DNA from: Streptomyces sp. HD
GTDB lineage: Bacteria; Actinomycetota; Actinomycetes; Streptomycetales; Streptomycetaceae
Reading direction: 5' to 3'
DNA: 64,000 bases
Assembly: GCF_028369295.1 (NCBI RefSeq)
Contig: NZ_JAQMYP010000016.1
Span: 106,243 to 170,242 of the forward strand
The position numbers and the translations under genes are program-made. The notes below the pieces were generated by a model. It was not told the origin of the DNA. It worked only from the letters and a program-made list of their open reading frames with translations, and did no database searches. Each line of letters starts with the position of its first letter. The first letter of the stretch is position 1. Shown here piece after piece: positions 34,618-43,994 of the stretch.

Positions 34618-37584
34618 ATGACCCTGCGGCTGTGTCTGTCGGGACCGGTGGAAGTGCTGGTGCGGGATGCACCGGTGGACCTGGGGCCACCCCAACGCCG
34701 GGCGGTACTGGCCGCGTTGGCCGTGGATGCGGGCCGGCCCGTACCGCTCGCCGTGCTCATCGACCGGACCTGGGGCGCCGACCCGCCGGAAGGTGCGCGC
34801 CGCGCTCTGTATGCGCATATCGCCCGCATCCGGCGGCTGGCGGAACGCCTGGACGACGACGGCGAGGGACGATTACCGGTGCTTCGCCGCTCCGGCGGCT
34901 ACCAGCTGGACCTTGACCCCGACAGGGTCGATCTGCACCGCTTCCATCGCTTGGCCGCGCTGGCTCGCGACAGCGCACAGCCCGACCCGATGCGCGCCAC
35001 GCTGCTGCGCGAGGCGCTTGCCCTGTGGCGTGGCGAGCCCCTCGCCGGGCTGCCCGGGACATGGCCCGTCCGGATGCGCGAGGCATGGCGACGGCAGCGC
35101 GTGGACGCCGCCGTACGGCTGGCAGGCATCGAGATCCACAGCGGCGACCCGGCAGCCGTCGTGGACCAGTTGGCCGACCTGCTGGGGGAGTACCCGCTGA
35201 CGGAACCCCTCGCGGAGGCCCTCATGCGGGCCCTGCACGCAGCGGGCGACAGCGGCGAGGCGCTGCGCTGCTACGCGCAGACCAGGCAGCGGCTGGTGGA
35301 GGAGCTGGGCACCGAACCCGGCCGCCGCCTGTGGGACTTGCACCAGGAGATCCTCCGGGAGAGCCCCCTCCGGCACGTGCACAACCACGAGGCGGTTCCC
35401 GCCCCCGCGGCCGCACCGCCGAACCCGTCGGCGACACGATCGACGCGGACCGACCCGACCCCACATCGCGCGGGGCGGGAAGCACCGGTGTCCCTTGCCG
35501 CCGTGCCGGCCCCCTCACGCGACCGTGCTCCCGATACCGCACCTGCTCAACTCCCGTTGGGAGTACCGGGCTTCACCGGTCGTACCGACGAACTCGCCCG
35601 TCTGGACGCGTTACTGGCGGACGCCGGCCGCCATCCGGCGGCGGTCGTCGTGTCCGCGATATCCGGTATGGGTGGAGTGGGTAAGACCGCACTGGCGGTG
35701 CACTGGGCGCGACAGGTGCGATCGGCGTTTCCCGACGGACAGCTGTATGTGAACCTGCGCGGCTTCGACCCCGGAGGTGCGCCCCTTGCCCCGGACCGGG
35801 CCGTGCGCGGATTCCTCGACGCGCTGGGGGTGCTCGTCGCCCGGGTGCCGGAGTCACTGGAGGCGCAGGTGGGTCTGTATCGCAGCCTGCTGTGCGGCCG
35901 GCGGGTCCTGGTGGTTCTCGACAACGCCCGCGACGCCGATCAGGTGCGGCCGCTGTTGCCCGGCGCGCCCGGATGTCTGGCACTGGTGACCAGCCGCAGC
36001 CCACTGACGGGACTTGCCGTCGGTGAGGGAGCGCACCTGCTCGCGCTCGACCTGCTCACCGCCGAGGAGTGCCGCGATCTGCTCGCCGCCCGCCTGGGCG
36101 CCGCGCGGGTGGCGGCCGAGGCCGCCGCGGTCGACGAGATCGTCGTGCGCTGTGCCGGGTTGCCACTCGCGCTCGCGGTCGCCGCCGCCCGCGCTGCCGC
36201 CCGTCCCGCTGTGCCGCTGGCCGGCTTCGCGGACGAACTGCGAACCGCCGAACGGATCCTGGATCCGCTGGACACCGGTGATCCGGTCACTGCCGTACGG
36301 ACCGTCTTCCACTGGTCGTATCGGACACTCAGCCCGCAAGCGGCGCGCCTGTTCCGGTTCCTGGGCCTGCACCCCGGGCCCGACGCCGACCTGACGGCCC
36401 TGGCCGCACTCGCCGGCGTGGGGGTGGGGCAGGTACGGGAGACCGCCGGCGAACTGACCGCGGCTCACCTGCTGAACGAGCACGCGCCTCAGCGGTACGC
36501 CTGCCACGACCTGCTGCGGGCCTACGCCGTCGAGCTGGTCGCCGATCACGACGACGAACCCACGGTGCGGGCCGCGACCCGCCGCGTTCTGGACCACTAC
36601 CTGCACACGGCGTACGCGGCCGACGCCTTACTGACCCGGCGACGCCACCCGATGGCCCTCGCACCTCCCGAACCCGGCGCCCTGCCCCGCCAACTGGCCG
36701 ACTATGACGAGGCGTTGGCGTGGCTGATCGCCGAACGGTCCGTCCTGCTGTCGGCAGTGGAACGCCCACCGGCAGGCTTCGACGGCTACACCTGGCAGTT
36801 CGCCGCGACCTTGACCACGTTCCTGGAACGCCAGGGCAACTGGCAGGCCCTCACCGACGTCCACACCGTCGCCCTGCGCGCGGCCATGAACCACGAAGAC
36901 CTGGCCGGACAGGCGGCCGGCCACCGAGGCCTGGGGCTCGCCCGCTTCCAGCTGCGGGACCCGCAGGGCGCCCGCCACCACTTCACCCGTGCCCTCGACC
37001 TCTTCCGGCAGCTGGACAACCACGCCGGGCAGGCGCGCACCCGCCAGAACCTGGCCAAGATGGCCTGGGCGCACGGAGCACCCCGCGAGGCACTGCACCA
37101 CTCGCGCCGCTCGCTGGAACACTTCCGGCTCGCCCACGATCGCGGCGGTCAGGCGGTCGCCCTCAACGACATGGGCTGGTATCTGGCCGAACTCGGCGAG
37201 CTGCGGCAGGCGCTCGCATACTGCCGACAGGCACTGCCTCTCGTCCAGGCGACGGGCGACCTGAGCGGCCAGGCTCACACCTGGGACAGCCTCGGCTACA
37301 TCCACCGGCACCTGGGCCGCCACGCCACAGCCGTGGAGTGCTACGACCGGGCCCTTGCTCTCTTCCGTAAGACGGGCGACCGCCGCAGCGAGGCCATCGG
37401 CCTCACCTACCTCGGCGACACCCACGAGGCGGCGGGCGCGCCCGGCCCCGCTCTCGACGCCTGGAGACGTGCCCTGGACCTGTTCGACGAACTCGGCCTC
37501 CCCGAGGCCGACACTCTGCGCACCAACCTCCGCATGCGGGCACCGGCGGATCCTGTGCCCCTGGGCTGCCAGGACGTCGTATGA
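34618..37584 (+). CDS. SARP-family (AfsR-like) regulator with NB-ARC and TPR domains
   Basis: 988 residues in AfsR order. Residues ~1-95 are the OmpR-like winged helix (LGPPQRRAVLAALAVDAGRPV, LRRSGGYQLDLDPD). Residues ~97-245 are the bacterial transcription activator domain (LLREALALWRGEPLAGL, LGTEPGRRLWDLHQEIL). After a Pro/Ala/Thr linker comes an NB-ARC ATPase with Walker A GMGGVGKTAL near 352 and VLVVLDNARD as Walker B. Several TPR units fill ~740-960 (ARTRQNLAKMAWAHG, LNDMGWYLAELGELRQAL). Such proteins activate antibiotic genes by binding direct repeats near the -35 region. Divergent placement from the IclR-P450-precursor operon makes it the likely pathway activator. Confidence 0.9.
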   Translation: MTLRLCLSGPVEVLVRDAPVDLGPPQRRAVLAALAVDAGRPVPLAVLIDRTWGADPPEGARRALYAHIARIRRLAERLDDDGEGRLPVLRRSGGYQLDLDPDRVDLHRFHRLAALARDSAQPDPMRATLLREALALWRGEPLAGLPGTWPVRMREAWRRQRVDAAVRLAGIEIHSGDPAAVVDQLADLLGEYPLTEPLAEALMRALHAAGDSGEALRCYAQTRQRLVEELGTEPGRRLWDLHQEILRESPLRHVHNHEAVPAPAAAPPNPSATRSTRTDPTPHRAGREAPVSLAAVPAPSRDRAPDTAPAQLPLGVPGFTGRTDELARLDALLADAGRHPAAVVVSAISGMGGVGKTALAVHWARQVRSAFPDGQLYVNLRGFDPGGAPLAPDRAVRGFLDALGVLVARVPESLEAQVGLYRSLLCGRRVLVVLDNARDADQVRPLLPGAPGCLALVTSRSPLTGLAVGEGAHLLALDLLTAEECRDLLAARLGAARVAAEAAAVDEIVVRCAGLPLALAVAAARAAARPAVPLAGFADELRTAERILDPLDTGDPVTAVRTVFHWSYRTLSPQAARLFRFLGLHPGPDADLTALAALAGVGVGQVRETAGELTAAHLLNEHAPQRYACHDLLRAYAVELVADHDDEPTVRAATRRVLDHYLHTAYAADALLTRRRHPMALAPPEPGALPRQLADYDEALAWLIAERSVLLSAVERPPAGFDGYTWQFAATLTTFLERQGNWQALTDVHTVALRAAMNHEDLAGQAAGHRGLGLARFQLRDPQGARHHFTRALDLFRQLDNHAGQARTRQNLAKMAWAHGAPREALHHSRRSLEHFRLAHDRGGQAVALNDMGWYLAELGELRQALAYCRQALPLVQATGDLSGQAHTWDSLGYIHRHLGRHATAVECYDRALALFRKTGDRRSEAIGLTYLGDTHEAAGAPGPALDAWRRALDLFDELGLPEADTLRTNLRMRAPADPVPLGCQDVV

Positions 37585-37846
37585 ACACGGCGAATGGCCC
37601 CGCGTCCGCCTGTCGACACCGTTCTCCTTTGTCGCACCTTGTGTGCAGGGTAGTGCGAAATGCGCGTACCGTGCTAAACTTCCAAGTAGTTGCAGTTGTG
37701 GTTCCCGAAAACTTTAAGCGTCTCGGTGTTTGTGCGCCGTCGGACATTTTCTGTATCTCCGGTGATTATCCGGACGGGGTTCATTGTGGCAACGCAAGGG
37801 CTCGCACGGTGCGGGCCCCTGGGCACTGCCCCGAAGGAGATATGAC
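37585..37846 (+). promoter_or_regulatory. Promoter and leader region of the cold-shock gene
   Basis: 262 non-coding bases, clearly less GC-rich than the neighbourhood between about 37660 and 37760 (TGCTAAACTTCCAAGTAG, then AAAACTTTAAGCG). It is unlike coding DNA here and is suitable for a promoter and a structured, cold-responsive 5' leader. It ends in the near-ideal ribosome binding site AAGGAG. Confidence 0.5.
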
Positions 37847-38050
37847 ATGGCTACTGGCACCGTCAAGTGGTTCAATGCGGAAAAGGGATTCGGCTTTATC
37901 GAGCAGGACGGGGGCGGCCCCGACGTCTTCGCCCACTACTCGAACATCGCCGCCCAGGGCTTCCGTGAGCTCCAGGAAGGCCAGAAGGTGAACTTCGACA
38001 TCACGCAGGGGCAGAAGGGCCCGCAGGCGGAGAACATTACTCCTGCCTGA
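37847..38050 (+). CDS. Cold-shock protein (CspA family)
   Basis: 67 residues, the standard size. The single-stranded nucleic-acid-binding motifs are present: WFNAEKGFGFIEQ (RNP1) and DVFAHYSNI (RNP2, with Ala-His-Tyr in place of the commoner Val-His-Phe). AAGGAG stands seven bases before the ATG. An RNA chaperone of this type melts structured mRNA; a DEAD-box helicase with a related job follows 175 bp downstream. A strong terminator separates the two, so they are probably separately transcribed but functionally linked. Confidence 0.93.
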   Translation: MATGTVKWFNAEKGFGFIEQDGGGPDVFAHYSNIAAQGFRELQEGQKVNFDITQGQKGPQAENITPA

Positions 38051-38068
38051 CGTCGAAGCGCATGAGTC

Positions 38069-38103
38069 AGCTGGGGCCCCACCTTCAAGGTGGGGCCCCA
38101 GCT
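38069..38103 (+). terminator. Strong intrinsic terminator after the cold-shock gene
   Basis: A 15-bp perfect stem (AGCTGGGGCCCCACC with its complement) closes on a TTCAA loop, starting 18 bases after the stop codon and followed by TGCTGCTTTCTTG. Confidence 0.8.
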
Positions 38104-38224
38104 TGCTGCTTTCTTGCATTCCGATGACTAATTCCAGTCTCCATTTTCGGCTCGTTCTTGCAATTCATCCGGCTCGTTTCTGTCGGGAATTCCTCGATGC
38201 GCGCCCCGTCGAGGAAGGTTCTCC

Positions 38225-39709
38225 ATGAGCCGTTCAGGTCACACGAATGACCGTTTCCGGCCGCAGCAGCGTCGCGCCGGTATCGGTACGGACGTCAACG
38301 GGCGCTCCCGCTTCACGCCGAAGGGGGAGTTCGCGCTGCCGGTCACCGTCACCCCGGCCCTCCCCGCGGCTGCGACCTTCGGTGAGCTGGACATGCCCGC
38401 CGAGTTGCTGACCATGCTGACCAGTCTCGGCCTCACCGAGCCGTTCCCGATCCAGGCCGCCACGCTGCCGAACTCCCTCGCAGGGCGCGACGTCCTGGGC
38501 CGCGGGCGCACCGGGTCGGGCAAGACGCTCGCCTTCGGCCTGGCGCTCCTTGTGCGTACGGCCGGGCAGCGTGCCGAGTCGCGGAAGCCGCTGGCCCTGA
38601 TCCTCGTTCCGACACGCGAGCTGGCCCAGCAGGTCACCGACGCGCTCGCCCCGTACGCCCGGTTGCTGAAGCTGCGGCTGGCCACTGTGGTCGGCGGCAT
38701 GTCGATCGGCAGGCAGGCCGGCGCACTGCGTGCCGGGGCCGAGGTGGTCGTCGCGACCCCGGGCCGTCTCGCGGATCTCATCGAGCGCAAGGACTGTCGC
38801 CTGGACCGGGTGAACATCACCGTCCTGGACGAGGCCGACCAGATGGCCGACATGGGCTTCATGCCCCAGGTCACCGAACTGCTGGACCAGGTACACCCCG
38901 ACGGCCAGCGCATGCTGTTCTCGGCCACGCTGGACCACAACATCGACCTCCTGGTCCGTCGTTACCTCCATGACCCGGTGGTCCACTCGGTCGACCCGTC
39001 GGCGGGCGCGGTCACCACGATGGAGCATCACGTGCTGCAGGTGCACGGGGCCGACAAGTACGCCACCGCCACCGAGATCGCCGCCCGCGACGGACGCGTG
39101 CTCATGTTCCTGGACACCAAGCATGCTGTCGACCAGTTCACCAAGCACCTGCTGAGCAGCGGAGTGAAGGCAGCGGCGCTGCACGGCGGCAAGTCGCAGC
39201 CCCAGCGCACCAGGATCCTGGCCCAGTTCAAGGAGGGCCATGTCACGGTCCTGGTGGCCACCAATGTCGCGGCCCGCGGAATCCACGTCGACGACCTCGA
39301 CCTGGTGGTCAACGTCGATCCGCCCGGCGACCACAAGGACTACCTGCACCGTGGCGGCCGCACCGCCCGTGCCGGCGAGTCCGGCAGTGTCGTCACGCTG
39401 GTCCTGCCCAACCAGCGCCGGGACATGGCCCGTCTCTTGTCCGACGCGGGCATCAGGCCGCAGATCACGCAGGTCCGCTCCGGCGAGGCCGAGCTGAGCC
39501 GCATCACCGGCGCCCAGGCTCCCTCCGGTGTCCCCGTCGGTGGCAGCGGACCGGTCGCCGAACGCCCGAAGCGCGGCGGTGCCCCCTTCCGGGGCCTGGG
39601 CACCCGTCCGGGGCGGGCCGGTCGCGGCGGTGGCGAGTCTCGCCGGTCTGCTGAGGCCCGTGAGATGGCCGAGGCGCGCAAAGCCGCCCGGGTCCGTCGT
39701 GGTGCATAG
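38225..39709 (+). CDS. DEAD-box ATP-dependent RNA helicase
   Basis: 494 residues with all main helicase motifs in order: Q motif region EPFPIQAATLP, motif I GRTGSGKT, Ia PTRELAQQ, II DEAD in VLDEADQMADMGF, III SAT, IV FLDTKHAVDQF, V TNVAARGIHVDDLD and VI HRGGRTARAG. Ahead of the core is a basic ~50-residue head; behind it is a Gly/Arg-rich basic tail (GTRPGRAGRGGGESRR) typical of RNA binding. It unwinds RNA in the cytoplasm, likely during ribosome assembly or cold adaptation given the adjacent csp gene. Confidence 0.93.
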   Translation: MSRSGHTNDRFRPQQRRAGIGTDVNGRSRFTPKGEFALPVTVTPALPAAATFGELDMPAELLTMLTSLGLTEPFPIQAATLPNSLAGRDVLGRGRTGSGKTLAFGLALLVRTAGQRAESRKPLALILVPTRELAQQVTDALAPYARLLKLRLATVVGGMSIGRQAGALRAGAEVVVATPGRLADLIERKDCRLDRVNITVLDEADQMADMGFMPQVTELLDQVHPDGQRMLFSATLDHNIDLLVRRYLHDPVVHSVDPSAGAVTTMEHHVLQVHGADKYATATEIAARDGRVLMFLDTKHAVDQFTKHLLSSGVKAAALHGGKSQPQRTRILAQFKEGHVTVLVATNVAARGIHVDDLDLVVNVDPPGDHKDYLHRGGRTARAGESGSVVTLVLPNQRRDMARLLSDAGIRPQITQVRSGEAELSRITGAQAPSGVPVGGSGPVAERPKRGGAPFRGLGTRPGRAGRGGGESRRSAEAREMAEARKAARVRRGA

Positions 39710-39760
39710 GCCGCGCCAGGCTGACAACGCCTCTTGCAGGCATGCAAGGACCGCTGGAAC

Positions 39761-39830
39761 CTGGGCCTGGTCGGGCCTGGTCGGGCCTGGTCGGGCCTGG
39801 TCGGGCCTGGTCGGGCCTGGTCGGGCCTGG
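39761..39830. repeat. 10-bp tandem repeat, seven copies
   Basis: Six exact head-to-tail copies of TCGGGCCTGG (39771-39830) preceded by one copy with a single change (CTGGGCCTGG). It lies 50 bases after the helicase stop. The unit is 10 bp, about one helical turn. The array contains no spacers, so it is not CRISPR. Confidence 0.95.
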
Positions 39831-40090
39831 GGGTGGATGGGCGTGTGAAGGTTAGCCGGTGATTCGGCTCGATTGCGTGGTGAGCAGCCGGGTTCTCCCG
39901 GGCGTCCGCCCAGGAGTCGGTGACCATGAGGGACACCGGTGTCCTCGCTCCGGACGCCACGAGTGCGGCCGACCCCGGTCGCTGCGCACCTCCGTGGCCT
40001 GACCCTTGTGCCGGCCACTCGTTCTCAACGGAGGTTGGCGAGCTCGTAAATCCGTTGCCGGAGCATCACCACCTTCGGTCGAATGCCTCC

Positions 40091-40870
40091 ATGACTGCTC
40101 ATGACGGCCGTGCGGACCATGTGGAGCAGAACCGACGCTATTGGGACGACGAGGCGGCTGCGTGGCACGGGCCGCTCGCCCGCGATCACTGGTCACAGAC
40201 AGAACCGCGTTGGGGCTTGTGGGCCACCCCTGAGTCGGAGGTCTCCGTACTTCCCGGCGGCATAGGCGGGATGCGCACCATTGAGCTGGGCTGCGGTACC
40301 GCCTACGTTTCCGCTTGGCTGGCCCGAGCAGGGGCCCACCCGACCGGGATCGACCTGTCGGAGAAGCAGCTCGCCACTGCCCGAGCGATGCAGGCGGAGT
40401 TCGGCATCGAATTTCCCCTCGTCCTGGGCAGGGCCGAGACGGTGCCCTACGACGACAACACGTTCGACTTGGCGATCAGCGAGTACGGCGCCTCGTTGTG
40501 GTGCGACCCCTATCAGTGGATCCCGGAGGCGGCCCGGCTTCTCGTTCCTGGAGGCCATCTGGTGTTCATGCGCTACTCACCGCTGTTCGCACTGTGCGTA
40601 CGGCCCGAGGGGCCGGCACCAGGGTCGGCATCCACCACCCTGTCTCGCGCACAATTTGGCCTGACCCGGCTGGACTGGGGGAATCACGTGCAGTTCATCC
40701 TGCCGCATGGCGAGATGCTTCGTCTGCTTCGGTCCTCCGGCTTCGTCGTCGAAGACCTGATTGAGGTCCAGGCACCCCAGCCCGCACACCGGGACTACGC
40801 AGAACTCCCCGCTGACTGGGCCCAGCAATGGCCCAGCGAGGAGATTTGGAAAGCTCGGCTGGCAGGCTGA
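40091..40870 (+). CDS. Class I SAM-dependent methyltransferase
   Basis: 259 residues: NRRYWDDEAAAWH near the start, SAM loop TIELGCGTAYVSAWLARAG, acidic motif GIDLSEKQ, DLAISEYGASLWCDPYQWI as motif IV, and LLVPGGHLVFM as motif V. This is the Methyltransf_11/25 kind acting on small molecules. The ATG at 40091 has only a weak ribosome binding site; the frame is open upstream without motifs. The FMO-type gene follows 174 bp downstream on the same strand, so the two may act in one small-molecule pathway. Confidence 0.8.
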   Translation: MTAHDGRADHVEQNRRYWDDEAAAWHGPLARDHWSQTEPRWGLWATPESEVSVLPGGIGGMRTIELGCGTAYVSAWLARAGAHPTGIDLSEKQLATARAMQAEFGIEFPLVLGRAETVPYDDNTFDLAISEYGASLWCDPYQWIPEAARLLVPGGHLVFMRYSPLFALCVRPEGPAPGSASTTLSRAQFGLTRLDWGNHVQFILPHGEMLRLLRSSGFVVEDLIEVQAPQPAHRDYAELPADWAQQWPSEEIWKARLAG

Positions 40871-41044
40871 CAGGCCGTCGAGGTCACGGCGCCGGACAGG
40901 CCGGGCGTTCAACTTCCCTCGCCCGGAAGCGAAAGGGCTCAGTGCTGTGGCGCTCGTGGGCCGGCCATGGGCTGGGCACAGGGGTCCGCAACCGGGATGA
41001 TGAACGAGTCGGCTACGTCGATCGCCAAAGGGGAGTGGCAGTTG

Positions 41045-42508
41045 ATGAGAGCGTGCGTTGTCGGGGCCGGCCCCGGGGGAATCGTCACTGCCAAGGTATT
41101 GCTGGAGAACGGCTTCGACGTCACGGTCTTCGACAAGTATCGGCAAGTGGGCGGGATTTGGTCATCAGGGGGTTGCTACGACGGGCTGGCCAACCAGTCC
41201 GCGCTCCGCATCTTCGAATTCGCGGACCTGCCCAACCGCCTGCATTTCGCCGGCGCCGTGGACACGCAACGCTACCTGGAGAACTATGCCGAGACCTTCG
41301 GTGTGCTGGACCGCGTCCGACCCGGCACCGAGGTGATCTCCATCCGGCCGGTGGACGGTCCTGGGCGGGTGGGCGCCTCCGGCTGGGTGATCGACTCTCG
41401 GCCCGCCGGGGACAAGGCGGCGGAGGTTCATCGTGAGACTTTCGACTACGTCGTTGTCGCCACCGGGGCTCATCACCATGCCCACCTGCCCGGGCTGCCA
41501 GGGCGTGAACTGTTCCGCGGGACCGTGCTGCACTCCAACGAGGTGCGGGCCGGGACATTCACCGACCGGCGCGTGGTCGTCGTAGGCGGCGGCAAGTCCG
41601 CGTTGGACCTGATCACCCGCGCCGCACGCGAGGCGGCCTCGGCCACCCTCGTGCAGCGCAAGGTGAACTGGATGGTCCCCGAGCGGTTGCTGCTCGGTCT
41701 GGTCGGCTACAAGTGGATCCTGTTCACCCGGCTCGGTGAGGCGCTCCTGCCCCGCTATCACGATCCGGCCTGCATCCGTCCGATCGACCGTATCGACGAG
41801 CGGGTCAAGCGAGCCCTGTGGTGGCTCATCACCCGCGACATGCTGTTGTCCACCGGGCTGTACCGGCTGCCAAGGGAGCTTCGGCCCGCGCACGCGCTCC
41901 CCTTCCACCTGGCCCACGCGGGCGTGATGCCACGTGGCTACGTGCAGGCCGTCCGCCGCGGCCTGATCACCCCCAAGGTCAGTGCTGTCGAGGCGTACAC
42001 CGACAAGGGGCTGCGACTGGCGACCGGCGAGGAAGTGGCCGCGGACGTCATTGTGTTCGCCACGGGGCACCACAAGGTCTTCCCGTTCCTGGATTCGAGA
42101 GTGCCGGTGCACGATTCCGCCGGCCGACTGCGGCTCTACCGAGGCATCGTGTCCCCCGACGCCGACCGACTGGGGTTCGTCGGTTTCCGGCAGGTCTTCA
42201 ACAACATCATGGGCATGGAACTCACCGCCCACTGGCTGACCTGCCATTTCCGGGCGACGCTGCGCACCACCCCGAACGAGCAGGAGATGCGGGAAGCCAT
42301 CGACGCCCGCCTGGCCTGGCAGGAACAGGTCCTGCCAGGCTCCGGCGGTTACGACTTCGGCCCCTACGACATCCACTGCGCGGACGAACTCCTGCACGAC
42401 ATGGGGTTGCCGTCCCGCCGCGCCGGCAACCTACTGGCCGAATACCTGCTTCCCGGTGGACTCGCCCACCGCTACGCGGGCCTGACTCGAATGAGCCCGG
42501 CGAAATGA
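41045..42508 (+). CDS. FMO-like flavin-dependent NAD(P)H monooxygenase
   Basis: 487 residues starting at MRACVVGAGPGGIVTAKVLL, the FAD-binding GxGxxG loop. YDGLANQSALRIFEFADLP follows, then an FMO-type GTVLHSNEVR segment and a second nucleotide loop, VVVVGGGKSALDL, for NADPH. ATGHHKVFPFLDS is the late ATG-type motif. GGGGAG lies upstream of the ATG at 41045; earlier ATGs at 40997-41000 have no such site. It likely oxygenates a soft heteroatom or ketone. Its 3' end is duplicated as a gene scrap at 24140-24275. Confidence 0.85.
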   Translation: MRACVVGAGPGGIVTAKVLLENGFDVTVFDKYRQVGGIWSSGGCYDGLANQSALRIFEFADLPNRLHFAGAVDTQRYLENYAETFGVLDRVRPGTEVISIRPVDGPGRVGASGWVIDSRPAGDKAAEVHRETFDYVVVATGAHHHAHLPGLPGRELFRGTVLHSNEVRAGTFTDRRVVVVGGGKSALDLITRAAREAASATLVQRKVNWMVPERLLLGLVGYKWILFTRLGEALLPRYHDPACIRPIDRIDERVKRALWWLITRDMLLSTGLYRLPRELRPAHALPFHLAHAGVMPRGYVQAVRRGLITPKVSAVEAYTDKGLRLATGEEVAADVIVFATGHHKVFPFLDSRVPVHDSAGRLRLYRGIVSPDADRLGFVGFRQVFNNIMGMELTAHWLTCHFRATLRTTPNEQEMREAIDARLAWQEQVLPGSGGYDFGPYDIHCADELLHDMGLPSRRAGNLLAEYLLPGGLAHRYAGLTRMSPAK

Positions 42509-42821
42509 GTGCGGGGCGTGAGTGGCCCTGATGGCGTGATCGGCGGCTGCATCTGACGTGATTCCGATGTCGTCCCGAAGTGGGAGCGAAAGCGGTTCGG
42601 CCGCCGTGATCAATCCCCACACGCAACGGCTGCAGGGACTTTGGCCAAGGCTCGGGCCAGCATGGAGCCGCGTAGTGTGTGCTGCGAGCGTATGGCCTGC
42701 GAAATGGCATCGGGACACCTGCAGCAGCGGCTCTCCGCGACCGTAGTCGCCCTTTGGATCGCGACGGTGTCGCGACCCCTCCGGTGACCGTGCGGACGGA
42801 GCGTCTGCGGCCGGCTTGGTC
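42509..42821. other. Non-coding gap between convergent monooxygenase and oxidoreductase genes
   Basis: About 310 bases with no supported gene. GCGGGGCGTG just after the stop and TGACGTGATTCCGATG at about 42554 are shared with the region at 24290-24420, showing that the duplication of the monooxygenase tail included downstream DNA. Confidence 0.45.
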
Positions 42822-43835
42822 TCAGCCGTTGTCGGGCACCATCGAGACCACGACCTTGCCGGCCTTGGTACGGCCCTGCTCGACGTGCGCCATCGCTTCG
42901 AGCGTCTGGTCGAAGGGGAAGGTGCTGTCGATGACCGGGCGGAGCTTCCCGCTGTCGTAGAGGGCGCCGAGCTTGCGCAGCTGGGAGCCGTTGGCCTGCA
43001 TGAAGAAGAACTGGTAGCGCACGCTCAGCGCCTTGGCCTGCTTGCGGATCTTGCGGCTGAGGGTGTTCATGACCAGGCCCAGGAAGAAGGGGGCACCGAG
43101 CTGCTTGGCGAAACCGGCGTCGGGCGGGCCGACGACACTGATGGCCAGGCCGCCGGGCTTCAGCACGGTCAGCGACTTCTCGAGGTTCGCCCCGCCCAGG
43201 GAGTCCAGCACCAGGTCGTAGCCGGAGAGCACCTTGGAGAAGTCTTCCTTGGTGTAGTCGACGACGACGTCGGCGCCAAGGCTCCTGACCAACTCCTCGG
43301 ACCTGGTGTTCGCGGTCGTCGCCACCGTGGCGCCGAGGTGCTTGGCGAGCTGGATGACCGTCGACCCGAGGCCGCCGGCTCCGGCGTGGACGAGCACCTT
43401 CTGCCCCGGCTTCACGTGCGCGCGCTCGACGAGGATCTGCCAGGCGGTCAGGGCCACCAGCGGCACCGCGGCTGCCTCCGCCAGGGAGAGTGAGGCCGGC
43501 TTGGGGGCGACATCGTCCGCGTCGATCGCGATGAACTCCGCGAAGCCTCCGACCCGCAGGTCGCGCGGGCGGGCGTAGACCTCGTCGCCGACCTTGAAGC
43601 CGTGTACGGCGGAGCCGACCTGTGTCACGACGCCCGCCACGTCGTGGCCGAGCACGAACGGGCGCTTGTACTTCAGGATCTGCTTGAACTCCCCGTTGCG
43701 GACCATCTTGTCCAGCGGGTTGATGCTGGCGGCGCTCACTCTGACCAGGACGTCACGGTCTCCGACGGTGGGCTCGGGTACATCTGCGGCGCGTGCGCCG
43801 TCCTTGCCGTACTTCTCGACGACGAACGCCTTCAT
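42822..43835 (-). CDS. NADP-dependent quinone-oxidoreductase-like MDR protein
   Basis: 337 residues of the zinc-free medium-chain dehydrogenase/reductase group. A GroES-like N-terminus (VRVSAASINPLDKMVRNGE, then GHDVAGVVTQVGSAV) leads into a Rossmann domain with AGAGGLGSTVIQLAKHLGA for NADPH. The zinc-ligand residues of classical alcohol dehydrogenases are absent. It reduces an alkene or quinone type substrate in the cytoplasm. It is divergent from an HxlR repressor across a strong inverted repeat, the usual layout for electrophile- or quinone-sensing control. Confidence 0.87.
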   Translation of the reverse strand: MKAFVVEKYGKDGARAADVPEPTVGDRDVLVRVSAASINPLDKMVRNGEFKQILKYKRPFVLGHDVAGVVTQVGSAVHGFKVGDEVYARPRDLRVGGFAEFIAIDADDVAPKPASLSLAEAAAVPLVALTAWQILVERAHVKPGQKVLVHAGAGGLGSTVIQLAKHLGATVATTANTRSEELVRSLGADVVVDYTKEDFSKVLSGYDLVLDSLGGANLEKSLTVLKPGGLAISVVGPPDAGFAKQLGAPFFLGLVMNTLSRKIRKQAKALSVRYQFFFMQANGSQLRKLGALYDSGKLRPVIDSTFPFDQTLEAMAHVEQGRTKAGKVVVSMVPDNG

Positions 43836-43952
43836 GTCGGCCGCCTTTCTGTGTGGGCGTCTCGGTGGTCGGTGTGATTCTTCGGGCAGGTCCCCCTGCC
43901 CGCCCGTTTCTCGTGTGCGGCCGGGTTGATGTGCTGGCCATGACGCTAGTAC

Positions 43953-43976
43953 CTGAGTATAGAAAAGTAAACTCAG
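43953..43976. promoter_or_regulatory. Candidate HxlR operator over the divergent promoters
   Basis: CTGAGTATA (43953-43961) and TAAACTCAG (43968-43976) form an inverted repeat with eight of nine positions matching and the AT-rich spacer GAAAAG. A -10-like TAGAGT at 43983-43988 is only six bases from the HxlR start codon, which implies a leaderless hxlR transcript whose -35 region would be covered by the repeat. Confidence 0.6.
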
Positions 43977-43994
43977 TGGAGTTAGAGTCACCCC

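Noticed and set aside
39761..39830. Tandem repeat considered as a CRISPR array
   Set aside because: Units are head to tail without spacers and only 10 bp long.
40091..42508. Methyltransferase plus FMO pair as a natural-product cluster
   Set aside because: Two genes with a 174-bp gap and no scaffold-building enzyme nearby do not justify a cluster call.
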